Assembly: GCF_030816915.1 (NCBI RefSeq)
Contig: NZ_JAUSYN010000001.1
Span: 400,795 to 464,794, forward strand
Source of the DNA: Streptomyces sp. B3I8
GTDB lineage: Bacteria > Actinomycetota > Actinomycetes > Streptomycetales > Streptomycetaceae
Direction of reading: 5' to 3'
DNA length: 64,000 nucleotides
A program made the position numbers and the translations under genes. Within the stretch, counting starts at the first letter, position 1. The number at the start of each line of letters is the position of its first letter. Positions 24,338 to 33,118 of the stretch are shown here, piece after piece. The notes beneath the pieces were generated by a model that worked only from the letters and a program-made list of their open reading frames with translations, was not told the DNA's origin and did not search any database.

Positions 24338-25330
24338 ATGATCACCCGAACCACGCTCGGCTCGCCCCGTCTCACCGTCAGCGCGATGGGCCTGGGGTGC
24401 ATGGGGATGAGCGAGAGCTACGGCGCCGCCGACTGGGACGGCGGCCTGGCCACCATCGACCGGGCCCTGGAGCTGGGCATCACGTTCCTGGACACCTCCG
24501 ACTCCTACGGCACCGGGCACAACGAGGTGCTGGTGGGCCGGGCCATCCACGCCCGCCGGAACCAGGTGCAGCTAGCCACCAAGTTCGGCATCGACCGCAG
24601 TGCCGGCGACCGGGGACGCCGCATCCGCGGTGCCCGGGACTTCGTGCTGCGCTCCTGCGACGCCTCGCTGCTGCGACTGGGCGTCGAGGTGATCGACCTG
24701 TACTACGCCCACCGCCCGCCCCAGGACGTGGAGATCGAGGAGACCGTCGGGGCGATGGCCGAGCTGGTCGAGGCGGGCAAGGTCCGCCATCTGGGCCTGT
24801 CCGAGGTCGACGGCGAGCTGCTGCGCCGGGCGCACGCGGTGCACCCGATCACCGCGGTGCAGAGCGAGTACTCGCTGTGGACCCGCGACGTCGAGGCGGT
24901 CACCCCGGTGATGGCCGAGCTGGGGGTCGGGCTGGTGCCGTACTCGCCACTGGGGCGGGGGTTCCTGACCGGCACCCTGGACCGCTCCACACTGGGCGAG
25001 AAGGACTTCCGGCGCACCAACCCCCGCTTCGCCGGCGAGGCGGGCGAGGCCAACGAGAAGATCGCGCAGACCGTGCGCGAGGTGGCCGACCGGCTGGGTG
25101 CCACCCCGGCCCAGGTGGCGCTGGCCTGGGTGTACGCCCAGGCCGAGCGGCTCGGGGTGGCGGTGGCGACCATTCCGGGCACCCGCAGCCCAGTCCGGCT
25201 GGAGCAGAACGCGGCCGCGCTGGAACTCACCCTGGACGCCGAGGCGCTGGCCGCGCTGGACCCGCTGAGCGACCAGGTAATGGGCGAGCGCTACACCCCC
25301 GCGCACACCGCCGAGGTCGCCCGGGGTTAG
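24338..25330 (+). CDS. Aldo/keto reductase (330 aa)
   Basis: NADPH-dependent (beta/alpha)8 oxidoreductase. Catalytic tetrad: Asp and Tyr in LDTSDSYG, Lys in ATKFG and His in YYAHRPP. The start MGLGCMGMSESYG and the cofactor-binding C-terminus IPGTRSPVRLEQN place it with the AKR13/YajO-like group that reduces small aldehydes. GGAGGAG lies about 7 nt before the ATG. Preceded by an orphan MerR-type promoter, so redox or electrophile induction is likely. Confidence 0.92.
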   Translation: MITRTTLGSPRLTVSAMGLGCMGMSESYGAADWDGGLATIDRALELGITFLDTSDSYGTGHNEVLVGRAIHARRNQVQLATKFGIDRSAGDRGRRIRGARDFVLRSCDASLLRLGVEVIDLYYAHRPPQDVEIEETVGAMAELVEAGKVRHLGLSEVDGELLRRAHAVHPITAVQSEYSLWTRDVEAVTPVMAELGVGLVPYSPLGRGFLTGTLDRSTLGEKDFRRTNPRFAGEAGEANEKIAQTVREVADRLGATPAQVALAWVYAQAERLGVAVATIPGTRSPVRLEQNAAALELTLDAEALAALDPLSDQVMGERYTPAHTAEVARG

Positions 25331-25562
25331 CCAGCGGGTTCGACGCGCACGACGTCCAGCTCGACGACATCGTTGACGTCACGCCCACCAGTGACCTCGC
25401 CGGTCACGACCAGCCGGGGTCGGGCCGGCGGTGCCCCGTCCTGTTCGACGGCCAGGATCGCCCCGGTTGCCGACGCCCGGGGCGATCTCGCCGTAGGAGC
25501 CCAGCGCCCGGTGCCCGTCCGCGCCCACCGCGAGCACGCTGACGCTCAGCTGTGCGTCGTCA
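25330..25562 (-). pseudogene. C-terminal fragment of a molybdopterin oxidoreductase (sulfite-oxidase-like), frameshifted
   Basis: The minus strand reads LSVSVLAVGADGHRALGSYG and EIAPGVGNRG, then, after a one-base shift, AILAVEQDGAPPARPRLVVT and GGRDVNDVVELDVV to a stop. This pattern is the last about 75 residues of bacterial Mo-cofactor oxidoreductases. The rest of the gene is missing. It converges on the aldo/keto reductase. Confidence 0.5.
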
Positions 25563-25710
25563 ACCGATCGTTTGACGACAGGCGGGCGACGCGTCCGATG
25601 AACCCGTGCAATCCGGGCGTCCGGGCGCGAATCTCATCAGATCCGATGGTGGTTGCTGACAGGGTTTGACGACAGACAGGGCCCATTCCTCCGTACGGAA
25701 GGGGCCCTCG

Positions 25711-25917
25711 GTGGCGAACCTGGTCTACAAGCGGGTCTCGACCGACCGGCAGTCGACCGCCCGGCAGAACCTCGTCCTGCACGAGGCCGGGATCGAGGAC
25801 CCGGTCGTCTTCGAGGAGGACCCGGGTACCTCCAGCCGCCTCCATCCGCTCCGGCGGCCGGAGTTCCGCGAGCTGCTGAACTATGCGCGGCCGGGCGACA
25901 CCGTGCACATCTCCGAG
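25711..25917 (+). pseudogene. Serine recombinase (resolvase) N-terminal fragment
   Basis: VANLVYKRVSTDRQSTARQN contains the YxRVSTxxQ motif with the nucleophilic Ser; then LLNYARPGDTVHISE, where the family continues into the catalytic Arg segment. Homology breaks at about 25917, exactly where an IS701-type transposase begins on the other strand. Probably Tn3-associated and truncated by the IS. Confidence 0.75.
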
Positions 25918-26516
25918 CCCTTGCGGTAGCCGTAGGCGGCATCCGCGGTCACCCACCGGAACGGGATGCGGTCTGCGATCGCCCTGCGGACCATCGCTTT
26001 GGCCATGGTCGCCTTCGTCTCGAACGCGACCTCGTCGCCGATGCCCGAGTGGCGGCAGCGTGCCCGGTCGTCGGTCCAGGAGATGGGCAGATAGAGCCGC
26101 CGGTCGATCAAGGTGCGTCCGCGGCCTGCGGCGTAAGCGAGGAAAACACCGATCTGGCAGTTCTCGGTGCGGCCCGCGGTGCCTGAATACTGCCGTTGAA
26201 CCCCTGCCGATCGGGAGCCCTTCCGCAAAAAGCCGGTGTCGTCGACGATGAGCCCCGCGTGCCGGTCACCGAGGTTGTCGACCACGTATTGGCGCACGTC
26301 GTCGAGGACCTCGTCGGCGTCCCACTCGATCCGGTTCAGCATCCGCTGGATACGGTCAGGGCCGTCGTGTCCTGCCTCTTCGGCCAGTGTCCAGCCGTTC
26401 TTCCGCTGCGATGGAGCAAGCAGCCCACGCATGTAAGCCAGCGCCGACTCCCGCGGCTCGGACCGGTTGAACCGATGCACGAACCGCCCATGCACCGCAT
26501 CAAGTCGCGCGCCCAC
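25915..26516 (-). pseudogene. IS701-family transposase, truncated
   Basis: About 200 residues: LDAVHGRFVHRFNRSEPRES, APSQRKNGWTLAEEAG, then LIVDDTGFLRKGSRSAGVQR with the catalytic DD and QRQYSGTAGRTENCQIGVFL. The frame ends at VTADAAYGYRKGSE at the junction with the resolvase fragment, so the C-terminal half, including the last catalytic Glu, is lost. The start near 26516 is uncertain. Confidence 0.78.
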
Positions 26517-26939
26517 ACACGCACATCAGTAGGGGCCCCACCCAGGCCACAAGCCGTCCGGCACGATCCAACTCCACGTTCCCCGCCCCATGCCCGGACA
26601 ACGTCCGCCTCACCACATGGGACACGGTCCAAACGACAAGCCAAGACCAGCCGGGTGTCGAATACTTCGGGGGACACGAGAGCCTGGCGCTGTTCGACTG
26701 CCGGACGGCTGGAAGAGGTCGGCCGAGGGGCTCTGCGTGAGGTTCTCCAGGATCGTGCGCAGCCACGGGCTGCGCACGGCCGGCAGCCGGGCCAAGGTGT
26801 GCCGGAACGTACCCCGGTCGGCCCGGAACAGATGGGTGGGGCGCGGCGGGAGCGGGTCGTCGCGGAGTGCGTCCTGGGGTATGCGGCCCGAGGCGGGAAC
26901 CGGCAAGCACGGCTGAGGAGAGACCAGCCACAGCCGCCG
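26517..26939. other. Unidentified coding-like relic
   Basis: A minus-strand frame (about 26625-26930) reads LFRADRGTFRHTLARLPAVR and SPWLRTILENLTQSP, which looks like real protein but has no start, no recognised family and merges into noise. It sits between an IS701 piece and an SDR fragment and is probably a decayed gene end. Confidence 0.3.
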
Positions 26940-27166
26940 GCCTCTGCGATTCGAGCGGCCACGGCGTTGGTGCCTTCTGTCGTCAGCAGGTCGGCTTCGA
27001 TGCATCGGCCAGGGTGCTCGTACCCGTCGGGCATCGTTCGTGCCGTCGCGTAGACGTCGGCACCCATCTCTCGCAGTCTCTCCACGACGGCCTTGCCCGA
27101 GCCCTTCGAACCGCCCGTGACCAACGCCCGGCGACCGTCGAGACGATCGCGATCTGAACTGGACAT
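26940..27166 (-). pseudogene. SDR N-terminal fragment
   Basis: MSSSDRDRLDGRRALVTGGS then KGSGKAVVERLREMGADVYA: a short-chain dehydrogenase cofactor loop (TGGSKGSGKA) and first beta-alpha-beta unit. Similarity ends near AARIAEAGG; no catalytic YxxxK follows. Truncated at 3'. Confidence 0.65.
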
Positions 27167-27204
27167 TTCTCTCTCCAGTGAAGATTGAGGTGGTGCGGGT
27201 TCGG

Positions 27205-27567
27205 TCAGGCCGGGTGGTTGGCGATGACGAGTTCGGCGATGAGGTCGTCCCGCAGCGCGAACCGGTAGTCCAGCTCGGCGACGCCGCCCGGGAAGGTGCC
27301 CTCGAGCCGCACGGTTACCACCCAGTGGGTGTCATCGACGCGGTGAGCGCCGATCTGCTCGGTCGTGTATTCGAACTCGGACCCGGCGTCCCGCAGGAAC
27401 GCGTAGGTCTCCTCCCGGCCGCGGAAGGTCTCGTCCTGGTCGACGATCACCGCATCCTCGGCGAAAAACGACGAGGCGGTGTCGGCGTCGCGGGCGACGT
27501 GAGCGGCGAAGAACTCGCGCACGGCGGTCGGGAGCAGATGGGACGGGAGATCGGTGTGCTGTGTCAT
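27205..27567 (-). CDS. SnoaL-like NTF2-fold protein (120 aa)
   Basis: VREFFAAHVARDADTASSFF, AEDAVIVDQDETFRGREETY and a beta-rich C-terminus (ELDYRFALRDDLIAELVIA) are typical of SnoaL-like/DUF4440-type proteins. The ATG at 27567 follows GTGGG. It diverges from the MerR gene at 27646 and ends 39 bp before the SDR fragment, so it may have belonged with that SDR. Substrate unknown. Confidence 0.78.
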   Translation of the reverse strand: MTQHTDLPSHLLPTAVREFFAAHVARDADTASSFFAEDAVIVDQDETFRGREETYAFLRDAGSEFEYTTEQIGAHRVDDTHWVVTVRLEGTFPGGVAELDYRFALRDDLIAELVIANHPA

Positions 27568-27608
27568 GAGCCCACCGTGTGACCTCACGGCGCGGGAGGG
27601 TCAAGCCG

Positions 27609-27646
27609 TGGACTCTCCCCCAGGGGGAACGTCCAGAATGAAGGGA
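27609..27646 (+). promoter_or_regulatory. MerR autoregulatory promoter, probably leaderless
   Basis: -35 TGGACT (27609-27614) and -10 CAGAAT (27634-27639) are separated by 19 bp holding the dyad TCCCCC-A-GGGGGA. The expected start point falls at or next to the ATG at 27646, implying a leaderless mRNA, which is common in Streptomyces. Confidence 0.5.
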
Positions 27647-28440
27647 TGCTGACCATCGGGGAGTTCTCGCGGCTGACCCACTTGAGCGTGCGGACCCTGC
27701 GCCGGTATCACGAGGCGGCCCTGCTGGAACCCGCCGTGGTGGACGAGACCACCGGTTACCGCTACTACGGCGTCGACCAAATCCCGACCGCGCAGGTCAT
27801 CCACCGGCTCCGCGAGCTCGACGTCCCCCTGAGCGAGGTGCAACGGATCCTGCGGACCCCCGACCCCGGTGTCCGGGCGGCCCTGGTCGCGGGCCACCTG
27901 CAACGCCTCGAGGATTCGCTCGACCGCACCCGGGCCGCAGTCGTATCGCTGCGCCGCCTGCTCCGGCCCGACCCCGCGCCCATCGACGTCGAGCTACGTG
28001 CGGAGCCCGCCCGGACGGTCGCGGCGGTGGAGGCCGTAGTCGGGCATCGCGACATCACGACCTGGTACGCAGGCGCGATGGCCGAATTGGAGGCGGCCGT
28101 CGCCGGCGACGTGACCGGACCGCCGGGCGGCAGCTACGACAACGCCCTTTTCGAGCAGGAGCGCGGTCACGCGGTCGTCTACCTGCCGACCGCTGCGCCA
28201 CCTCGCACCGGACGCGTGCACCCCATGACTCTGCCGGCCGCGGAACTGGCCGTCACCACCCATGTCGGCGAGCATGACGGCATCGAGGTCACGTACGGCG
28301 AACTCGGGACCTGGGTGGTGGAGAACGCGATGTCGGTGGCCGGGCCCGTGCGGGAGGTCTACGTTGTCGGCCCCCGTGACACAAGCGATCCCGCTGCGTG
28401 GCGCACCGAGATCGGCTGGCCGGTCTTTCGCGTCACCTGA
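27646..28440 (+). CDS. MerR-family regulator with GyrI-like effector domain (264 aa)
   Basis: N-terminal MerR HTH (MLTIGEFSRLTHLSVRTLRR, YHEAALLEPAVVDETTGYRY), a dimerising coiled coil (HLQRLEDSLDRTRAAVVSLR) and a C-terminal effector-binding domain from about residue 125 ending in YVVGPRDTSD and TEIGWPVF, as in BltR/TipA-class multidrug sensors. Divergent from the SnoaL-like gene. It could also act on the orphan 19-bp-spacer promoter at 24245. Confidence 0.9.
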   Translation: MLTIGEFSRLTHLSVRTLRRYHEAALLEPAVVDETTGYRYYGVDQIPTAQVIHRLRELDVPLSEVQRILRTPDPGVRAALVAGHLQRLEDSLDRTRAAVVSLRRLLRPDPAPIDVELRAEPARTVAAVEAVVGHRDITTWYAGAMAELEAAVAGDVTGPPGGSYDNALFEQERGHAVVYLPTAAPPRTGRVHPMTLPAAELAVTTHVGEHDGIEVTYGELGTWVVENAMSVAGPVREVYVVGPRDTSDPAAWRTEIGWPVFRVT

Positions 28441-28543
28441 AGCCGTCAGTGTAGTGCGGAGTCGACGAGCTCTCAGTAACTCACACCCTCCCACCACCCA
28501 GCGCTCCTAGAATCGGCTTCAGTTCACCGTCATGGAGGGCATG

Positions 28544-29542
28544 ATGCAAGAACACGACGAGTTACAACTCCAGGAAGCCGCCGAGGCCGGAGATCCCGAA
28601 GCCTCATACCAGCTCGCGGATCTCGTCCGTAAACAAGGACGCCACGAAGAGTACGAGCAGTGGATGCGACGCGCTGCTGAGGCGGGCCACTACTACGCAC
28701 TCCAGGCCTTGATCCACAAGACCAGCGAACGGGCCCGAAGTGACCCGGAAGCCGAAATCTGGGCAGAACACTGGTACCGACGTTGGGACAAACTCGACAC
28801 GGAAAGCAGGCCGGCATGGTACGCACAAAAACATGCTCCTCTCGTAGCACTTGCAGAGCGCATGCCGGAGTGGGTGTCAAGACGCACAGAGGAAGCAGAG
28901 AGAATACTTCTCGATCTTGCCGAGAAAGGGAGCAGCGACGCTGCCGGATCTCTCGCCGTCAAGAAACAAGAAAAGAAGGAGTACAAGGCGGCAGCCGAGT
29001 GGTTCATCCGCTCCCACGGAAGCAGCAGCAGAACATTCCTCGCCCAGCTGAAACGCGATGAAGGTCATCAGACTGCGTACACCCGGCTAGCCAGGGAGGG
29101 CTTCGAACCCGCAAAAGAAGTTCTTCGTCATCTCGGCACACCCAGCCTCAGACCACCGCAAGCACCCGGTCCGGGTACGACCGACGTCATCGTCACCGCC
29201 ATCCTGACGGCAGCAATCCTCCCCTTCATCCAAACAATCGCATCAAAAGCAGCAGAATCTTCCTACTACGCCACTCGAAACTTAATTCTCAATCTCATGC
29301 ACAGGGGCGGGAACATACAAATTGAGCGATCAGCGGGGCGGAGCGCGGAAATCTGCATAATTCGAGACCCCAAAAATGGTGTCACCTTCGAAATGAAGGA
29401 CGATCAATTTCTCAGTGACGAGGCTCTTGATAAGCTTATCGAAACCGATCTCGAATCCCTCGCCGCCCCAGATCCTTCTGGGAAACCAGTAACCATCCGC
29501 TGGGACGACTCGAAATATATGTGGGTCCGTCACGTGAAGTAG
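28544..29542 (+). CDS. Sel1/TPR-like protein with hydrophobic C-terminal effector-type module (332 aa)
   Basis: Residues 1 to about 200 form Sel1-like alpha-helical repeats (EAGDPEASYQLADLVRKQGR, MRRAAEAGHYYALQALI, ERILLDLAEKGSSDAAGSLA). A Pro/Gly linker leads to a hydrophobic helix (TDVIVTAILTAAILPFIQTI) and a small C-terminal beta domain ending IRWDDSKYMWV. That tail resembles effector-associated domains seen in actinobacterial conflict proteins; this is inference. The third ATG (28544) is chosen because GGAGG lies 5 nt upstream. A -10-like TAGAAT is at 28509. Base use is AT-richer than neighbours, suggesting transfer. An IS5 element lies 17 bp downstream. Confidence 0.75.
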   Translation: MQEHDELQLQEAAEAGDPEASYQLADLVRKQGRHEEYEQWMRRAAEAGHYYALQALIHKTSERARSDPEAEIWAEHWYRRWDKLDTESRPAWYAQKHAPLVALAERMPEWVSRRTEEAERILLDLAEKGSSDAAGSLAVKKQEKKEYKAAAEWFIRSHGSSSRTFLAQLKRDEGHQTAYTRLAREGFEPAKEVLRHLGTPSLRPPQAPGPGTTDVIVTAILTAAILPFIQTIASKAAESSYYATRNLILNLMHRGGNIQIERSAGRSAEICIIRDPKNGVTFEMKDDQFLSDEALDKLIETDLESLAAPDPSGKPVTIRWDDSKYMWVRHVK

Positions 29543-29558
29543 TTCCTGACTCGATCGC

Positions 29559-30433
29559 TTACAACGGCTGACACAATGAGCCGAGTTGTCGGTGGGTGAT
29601 GAGGCAGCAGGCGAGTGTGAGGAACGCTTCGTGGATGTCGGCTCGCCGTTCCCGTCGGATGCGCAGACGTCGGAAGCCGTGCAGCCACGCAAAACTCCGC
29701 TCGACCACCCAGCGGTAGGTGCCCGGTCCGGTGCCGTGCAGGGTGCCGCGGCGGGTGATCGCGGACACGATGCCACGTGCGCTGACCTGGTCGCGGTAGA
29801 TGTCGTGGTCGTAGCCGCGGTCGGCGAACAGCGAGTCCGGCTTGCGGCGGAACCTACCGACTCGGCCGCGGACCGGTGGGATCGCGTCGGGCAGGTGCAG
29901 AAGTTGAGTGACGTCGTTGCGGTTGCCGCCGGTCAGCAGGACGGCGAGCGGTGTGCCGTGCCCGTCGGTGATCAGGTGGTGCTTCGAGCCGGCCCGGCCT
30001 CGGTCGACCGGCGAGGGGCCCGTATGGATCCCCCTTTCAGCGCTCTGACGTGGGAGGAGTCGACCACGCAGCGGGACCGGTCCAGCCGGGAGGCCGCGTT
30101 CAGCTCGGCCGGCAGGACCTTGTGCAGCCGCTGCCACACTCCGGCCTCGTTCCAGTCCCGCAGACGGCGCCGGCACGTCATGCCCGAGCCGAAACCGAGG
30201 TCCTGAGGCAGGTACTCCCACTGGATCCCGGTGTGCAGCACGTACAAGATCCCGCACAGCACATCCCGGTCCGGCAACGGCTTACGGCCCGGGTGACGGA
30301 ACCTGCGCTCGCGCTGCGGCAGCAGCGGCTCCAGGTGATCCCACAGCTCATCCGACGCGATCCACGGTGACGTCCCCACAGAGGACCGAACGCTCAACTG
30401 CCGCCCTGGACACGGCAACCAGGAGCGATCCAC
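29559..30433 (-). CDS. IS5-family transposase expressed by frameshift
   Basis: The first phase runs from a GTG at 30433: LWDHLEPLLPQRERRFRHPG, DVLCGILYVLHTGIQWEYLP and CVVDSSHVRALKGG. The second phase continues GPSPVDRGRAGSKHHLITDG, LFADRGYDHDIYRDQV and YRWVVERSFAWLHGFRRLRI to a TAA inside the left inverted repeat. The phases meet at AAAGGGGG (about 30030), a slippery site typical of the IS427 group. DDE residues: VDSSH, LFADRGY and VERSFAW. Confidence 0.85.
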
Positions 30434-30455
30434 CTCATTGCGTTAGCCGCTGTTA
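29559..30455. mobile_element. IS5-family insertion sequence (about 0.9 kb)
   Basis: Imperfect terminal inverted repeats of about 22 bp: left starts TTACAACGGCTGACACAATG (29559), right ends CTCATTGCGTTAGCCGCTGT (30434-30453). The element holds one two-phase transposase gene and appears intact. No clear target duplication was found. Confidence 0.7.
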
Positions 30456-30608
30456 GCCGCTATAAGGACACCGTGCTGGTCGTGGGACAGCCCTCAGTGT
30501 TCTGAGTCGGGAATTCTCTTCAGGACACGCGCTCATAACCCGCTTGTCCGATCTCCTTACGGGACGTGTTGGCAGGCCCCCGGCTCACCGACCACACCGC
30601 GTCCTGAT

Positions 30609-31118
30609 TCAGGAGGCGAGAGTTTCGGCACAGCACCCATAATTGCGGTAGTCGTAATAATGAGATCCCAGCATTCTTTGGTTGCACTGGACGCAAATGG
30701 CGCTATTGTTAGGATTCACGCGAATGACGGAGGCGTCCTTCATTGCGAAGATCGCCTCCACCATGTCTTTTCCGTGTTCGCGGATTCCCTGTTGCAGGAA
30801 TTCGAACGCGCCGTATGTACCTCCACACTCGCACGAAAGCTTGTTCGAGTAGGCTGACCCTGTGCACTTGACCCCCAATTCGGACTCAATCCGAGCCTTT
30901 TCTCCGGGTGATACCGGCTCCATGCCTGCTTCCCTGATGCGCGTAGGCGACCAGTACCACACCTTGATTGCGTCGGCTTGGGCGCGGGGAAGGTAGAACG
31001 TCTCGGTCCTGCCGCTCTTAATCGCTTCGCGCACCGTGGCAAAGACGCTCCCGTCGTCCGCCGCGAGGACGATCTGTCCGCCGCTGACGATTTCATCAAT
31101 GGCAGCGAAAGTTTCCAT
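30609..31118 (-). CDS. Cysteine-rich hypothetical protein (169 aa)
   Basis: I do not recognise it. The N-terminal half is mixed alpha/beta (IVSGGQIVLAADDGSVFATV). The C-terminal half has CxCGG (LSCECGGTYGAFEFLQQGI), CxxC (SAICVQCNQRML) and a final YYDYRNYGCC, suggesting zinc binding. TGGAGG lies 9 nt before the ATG, so expression is credible. Base composition is AT-richer than average. It lies between an intact IS5 element and an IS256 fragment. Confidence 0.6.
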   Translation of the reverse strand: METFAAIDEIVSGGQIVLAADDGSVFATVREAIKSGRTETFYLPRAQADAIKVWYWSPTRIREAGMEPVSPGEKARIESELGVKCTGSAYSNKLSCECGGTYGAFEFLQQGIREHGKDMVEAIFAMKDASVIRVNPNNSAICVQCNQRMLGSHYYDYRNYGCCAETLAS

Positions 31119-31323
31119 GGCCTGTACCTCCAGAAAAGACGAAAGGGCAACCCAGTCAGGCGGCTGAGTTCCTTTTTTACTCTCTTGGCTTTTCTTTGGG
31201 TAGTCAGGGGTGCCATTTGAGTGAACCGGCGGGGATGGTTACCGGTAACTGGTCTGCGACGGGCTGACCGACTTCCGGACGCGGTGAACACCGTCTGGCC
31301 TGCGGCGATCGTGCACACTTGAG

Positions 31324-31790
31324 TCGTTCACCTGCTCCGCAACAGCTTCAAGTACGCGGGCCGCCAGGACCGGGAGAAGATCGCCAAGGCCCTCCGCCCG
31401 GTCTACGCCGTACCGACCGAGGAGGCCGCCATGGAGCGGTTCCTGGAGATCTCCGAGGAATGGGGAGCGAAATACCCGGCCATCGTACGGTTGTGGGAAC
31501 GCGCCTGGGCAGCGGAGTTCGTCCCCTTCCTCCGATTCGACGTGGAGATCCGCAAGATCGTGTGCACGACGTACGCAGTCGACAGTGCGAACGCCCGGAT
31601 CCGTAAGGCCGTCCGCGCCCGCGGGCGCTTCCCCGCCGAGCAGGCAGCCCTCAAGTGCGTCACCTCGCGGTCCGGGCAGCGTCCGCCCGCAAGCGCAACA
31701 CAGGCACAGGGCGGGGGCAGCACAGACCCCAGAAGCACTTCCCGACCTGGGCCGCGCGCTTGTCCAACGCATCAGGGGGTCAGGTGACCT
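31324..31790 (+). pseudogene. IS256-family transposase, C-terminal fragment
   Basis: Reads VVHLLRNSFKYAGRQDREKI, AKALRPVYAVPTEEAAMERF, then FLRFDVEIRKIVCTTYAVDS and ANARIRKAVRARGRFP, the end of mutator-type transposases with the catalytic Glu region (AVDSANARIR for AVESxNxRxR; E replaced by D). Frame quality decays after LKCV. The N-terminal two thirds are missing. Confidence 0.78.
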
Positions 31791-32048
31791 TGGTCGTATG
31801 GGCCGGGAACAAGGCCATGACCGCCGCGCCGGTATTGGACTCGTAGGTGAACCGGCTGATCCGCTCCGCCACATCGTTCTGCACGGAGCACCGCCGACCT
31901 GGTGCACTTGGTGCACCCTGTTCGGCATCCATCCCGGCACTGCCGCCCGATACGTCTACACCGCGCACCCCGACAGGGCGCTGCCCCGGATCCGCTGAGC
32001 ATCCGCCCGCATGCGGTTGTGAGGTGCGGACTTGAGGGGAGGGGACTG

Positions 32049-32816
32049 TCAGCGCCCGGTGCCAGCACGCTCACCTGGGCCATTCCCCAGGTCCTCCATC
32101 ACGGGCAGGCACTCGGCGAGCAGGTCGACGACGTCGCGCCAGGCTCGCTGCGCGTGCTGTGGGTGGTGGCCGACGCCAGGGACCACAGGGTGGTCGACCG
32201 GCGGGTGGTGGAAGGCGTGCAAGGCGCCGCCGTAGACCGCGAGGCGCCAGTCGACGCCAGCGGCCTGCATCTCAGCGGTGAACGCGTTTCGTTGCGCGGG
32301 CGGCATGATCGGGTCTTCCGACCCGACCCCGGCCCACACCGGGCAGCGAATGCGTGCCGCCTCGCCCGGTCGGCCCGTGGTCAGTGCGTTGACTGTCCCG
32401 ATCGCGCGCAGATCGACACCATCGCGACCGAGTTCCAGTGCGACTGCGCCCCCAGTGCCGTAGCCGACGGCGGCGATCCGGTCGGGGTCGGTCCGCGGTT
32501 CGGTGCGCAACACGTCGAGCGCCGCATGGCCGATCCCCCGCATCCGGTCGGGATCAGCGAGCAGTGGCATACAACGGGCCAGCATCTCCCCGGGGTCACC
32601 CAGATAGCGCCCGCCATGAAGGTCGAAGGCCAGCGCTACGTATCCGAGCTCGGCGAGAGCATCGGCCCGGCGGCGCTCGACGTCGCTGAGCCCCATGCCC
32701 TCAGGTCCGAGCAGCACCGCGGGCCGACGGCCGGCACCGGCCGGGAGCGCGAGGTGCCCGATCATCGTCAAACCGTCGGCCGGGTAGTCGACCGCACGCG
32801 TCGTAATCGTCGCCAT
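32049..32816 (-). CDS. Dienelactone hydrolase-family protein lacking the nucleophile (255 aa)
   Basis: Alpha/beta hydrolase of the DLH type: PAVLLGPEGMGLSDVERRRA, AFDLHGGRYLGDP, nucleophile elbow AAVGYGTGGAVALELG, Asp in VGSEDPIMP and His in GGALHAFHHP. The elbow has Gly where DLHs have Cys (GYCxGG), so classical catalysis is unlikely. The ATG at 32816 (MATITTRAVDYPADGLTMIG) is the usual start. A 12-bp inverted repeat lies 38 bp upstream. Confidence 0.85.
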   Translation of the reverse strand: MATITTRAVDYPADGLTMIGHLALPAGAGRRPAVLLGPEGMGLSDVERRRADALAELGYVALAFDLHGGRYLGDPGEMLARCMPLLADPDRMRGIGHAALDVLRTEPRTDPDRIAAVGYGTGGAVALELGRDGVDLRAIGTVNALTTGRPGEAARIRCPVWAGVGSEDPIMPPAQRNAFTAEMQAAGVDWRLAVYGGALHAFHHPPVDHPVVPGVGHHPQHAQRAWRDVVDLLAECLPVMEDLGNGPGERAGTGR

Positions 32817-32853
32817 GAGACGGGACTGTAGTGATCGTCGAGCCCGGTCCGGC

Positions 32854-32880
32854 CGCTGTTCTGCCGCTGGCAGAACAGCG
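32854..32880. promoter_or_regulatory. Palindrome upstream of the DLH-like gene
   Basis: CGCTGTTCTGCC and GGCAGAACAGCG flank a GCT centre, a perfect 12-bp inverted repeat 38-64 bp upstream of the start codon. Likely operator; the binding protein is not adjacent. Confidence 0.5.
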
Positions 32881-33118
32881 CGGGTGTCCCTCCGAAACAC
32901 GGGACGGACCCGGCGCTCAGGGCTTCAAGATCATCCCGATGCCCCTTGGGCGCGCCAGTGTCACACCCCCAGCGCGTCGTCCAGGAGCGGAATCCCCCGC
33001 ATCACATAGAGGGACGCCATCAAGGTGCACGTGTCAACCCGTGTGTGAGGGAGGCACGCCTCGCCTCCCAACGGTTCCGGCGGGGCGGGTAGTTGAGGGG
33101 TTCGGTCAGTCAGTCGGC

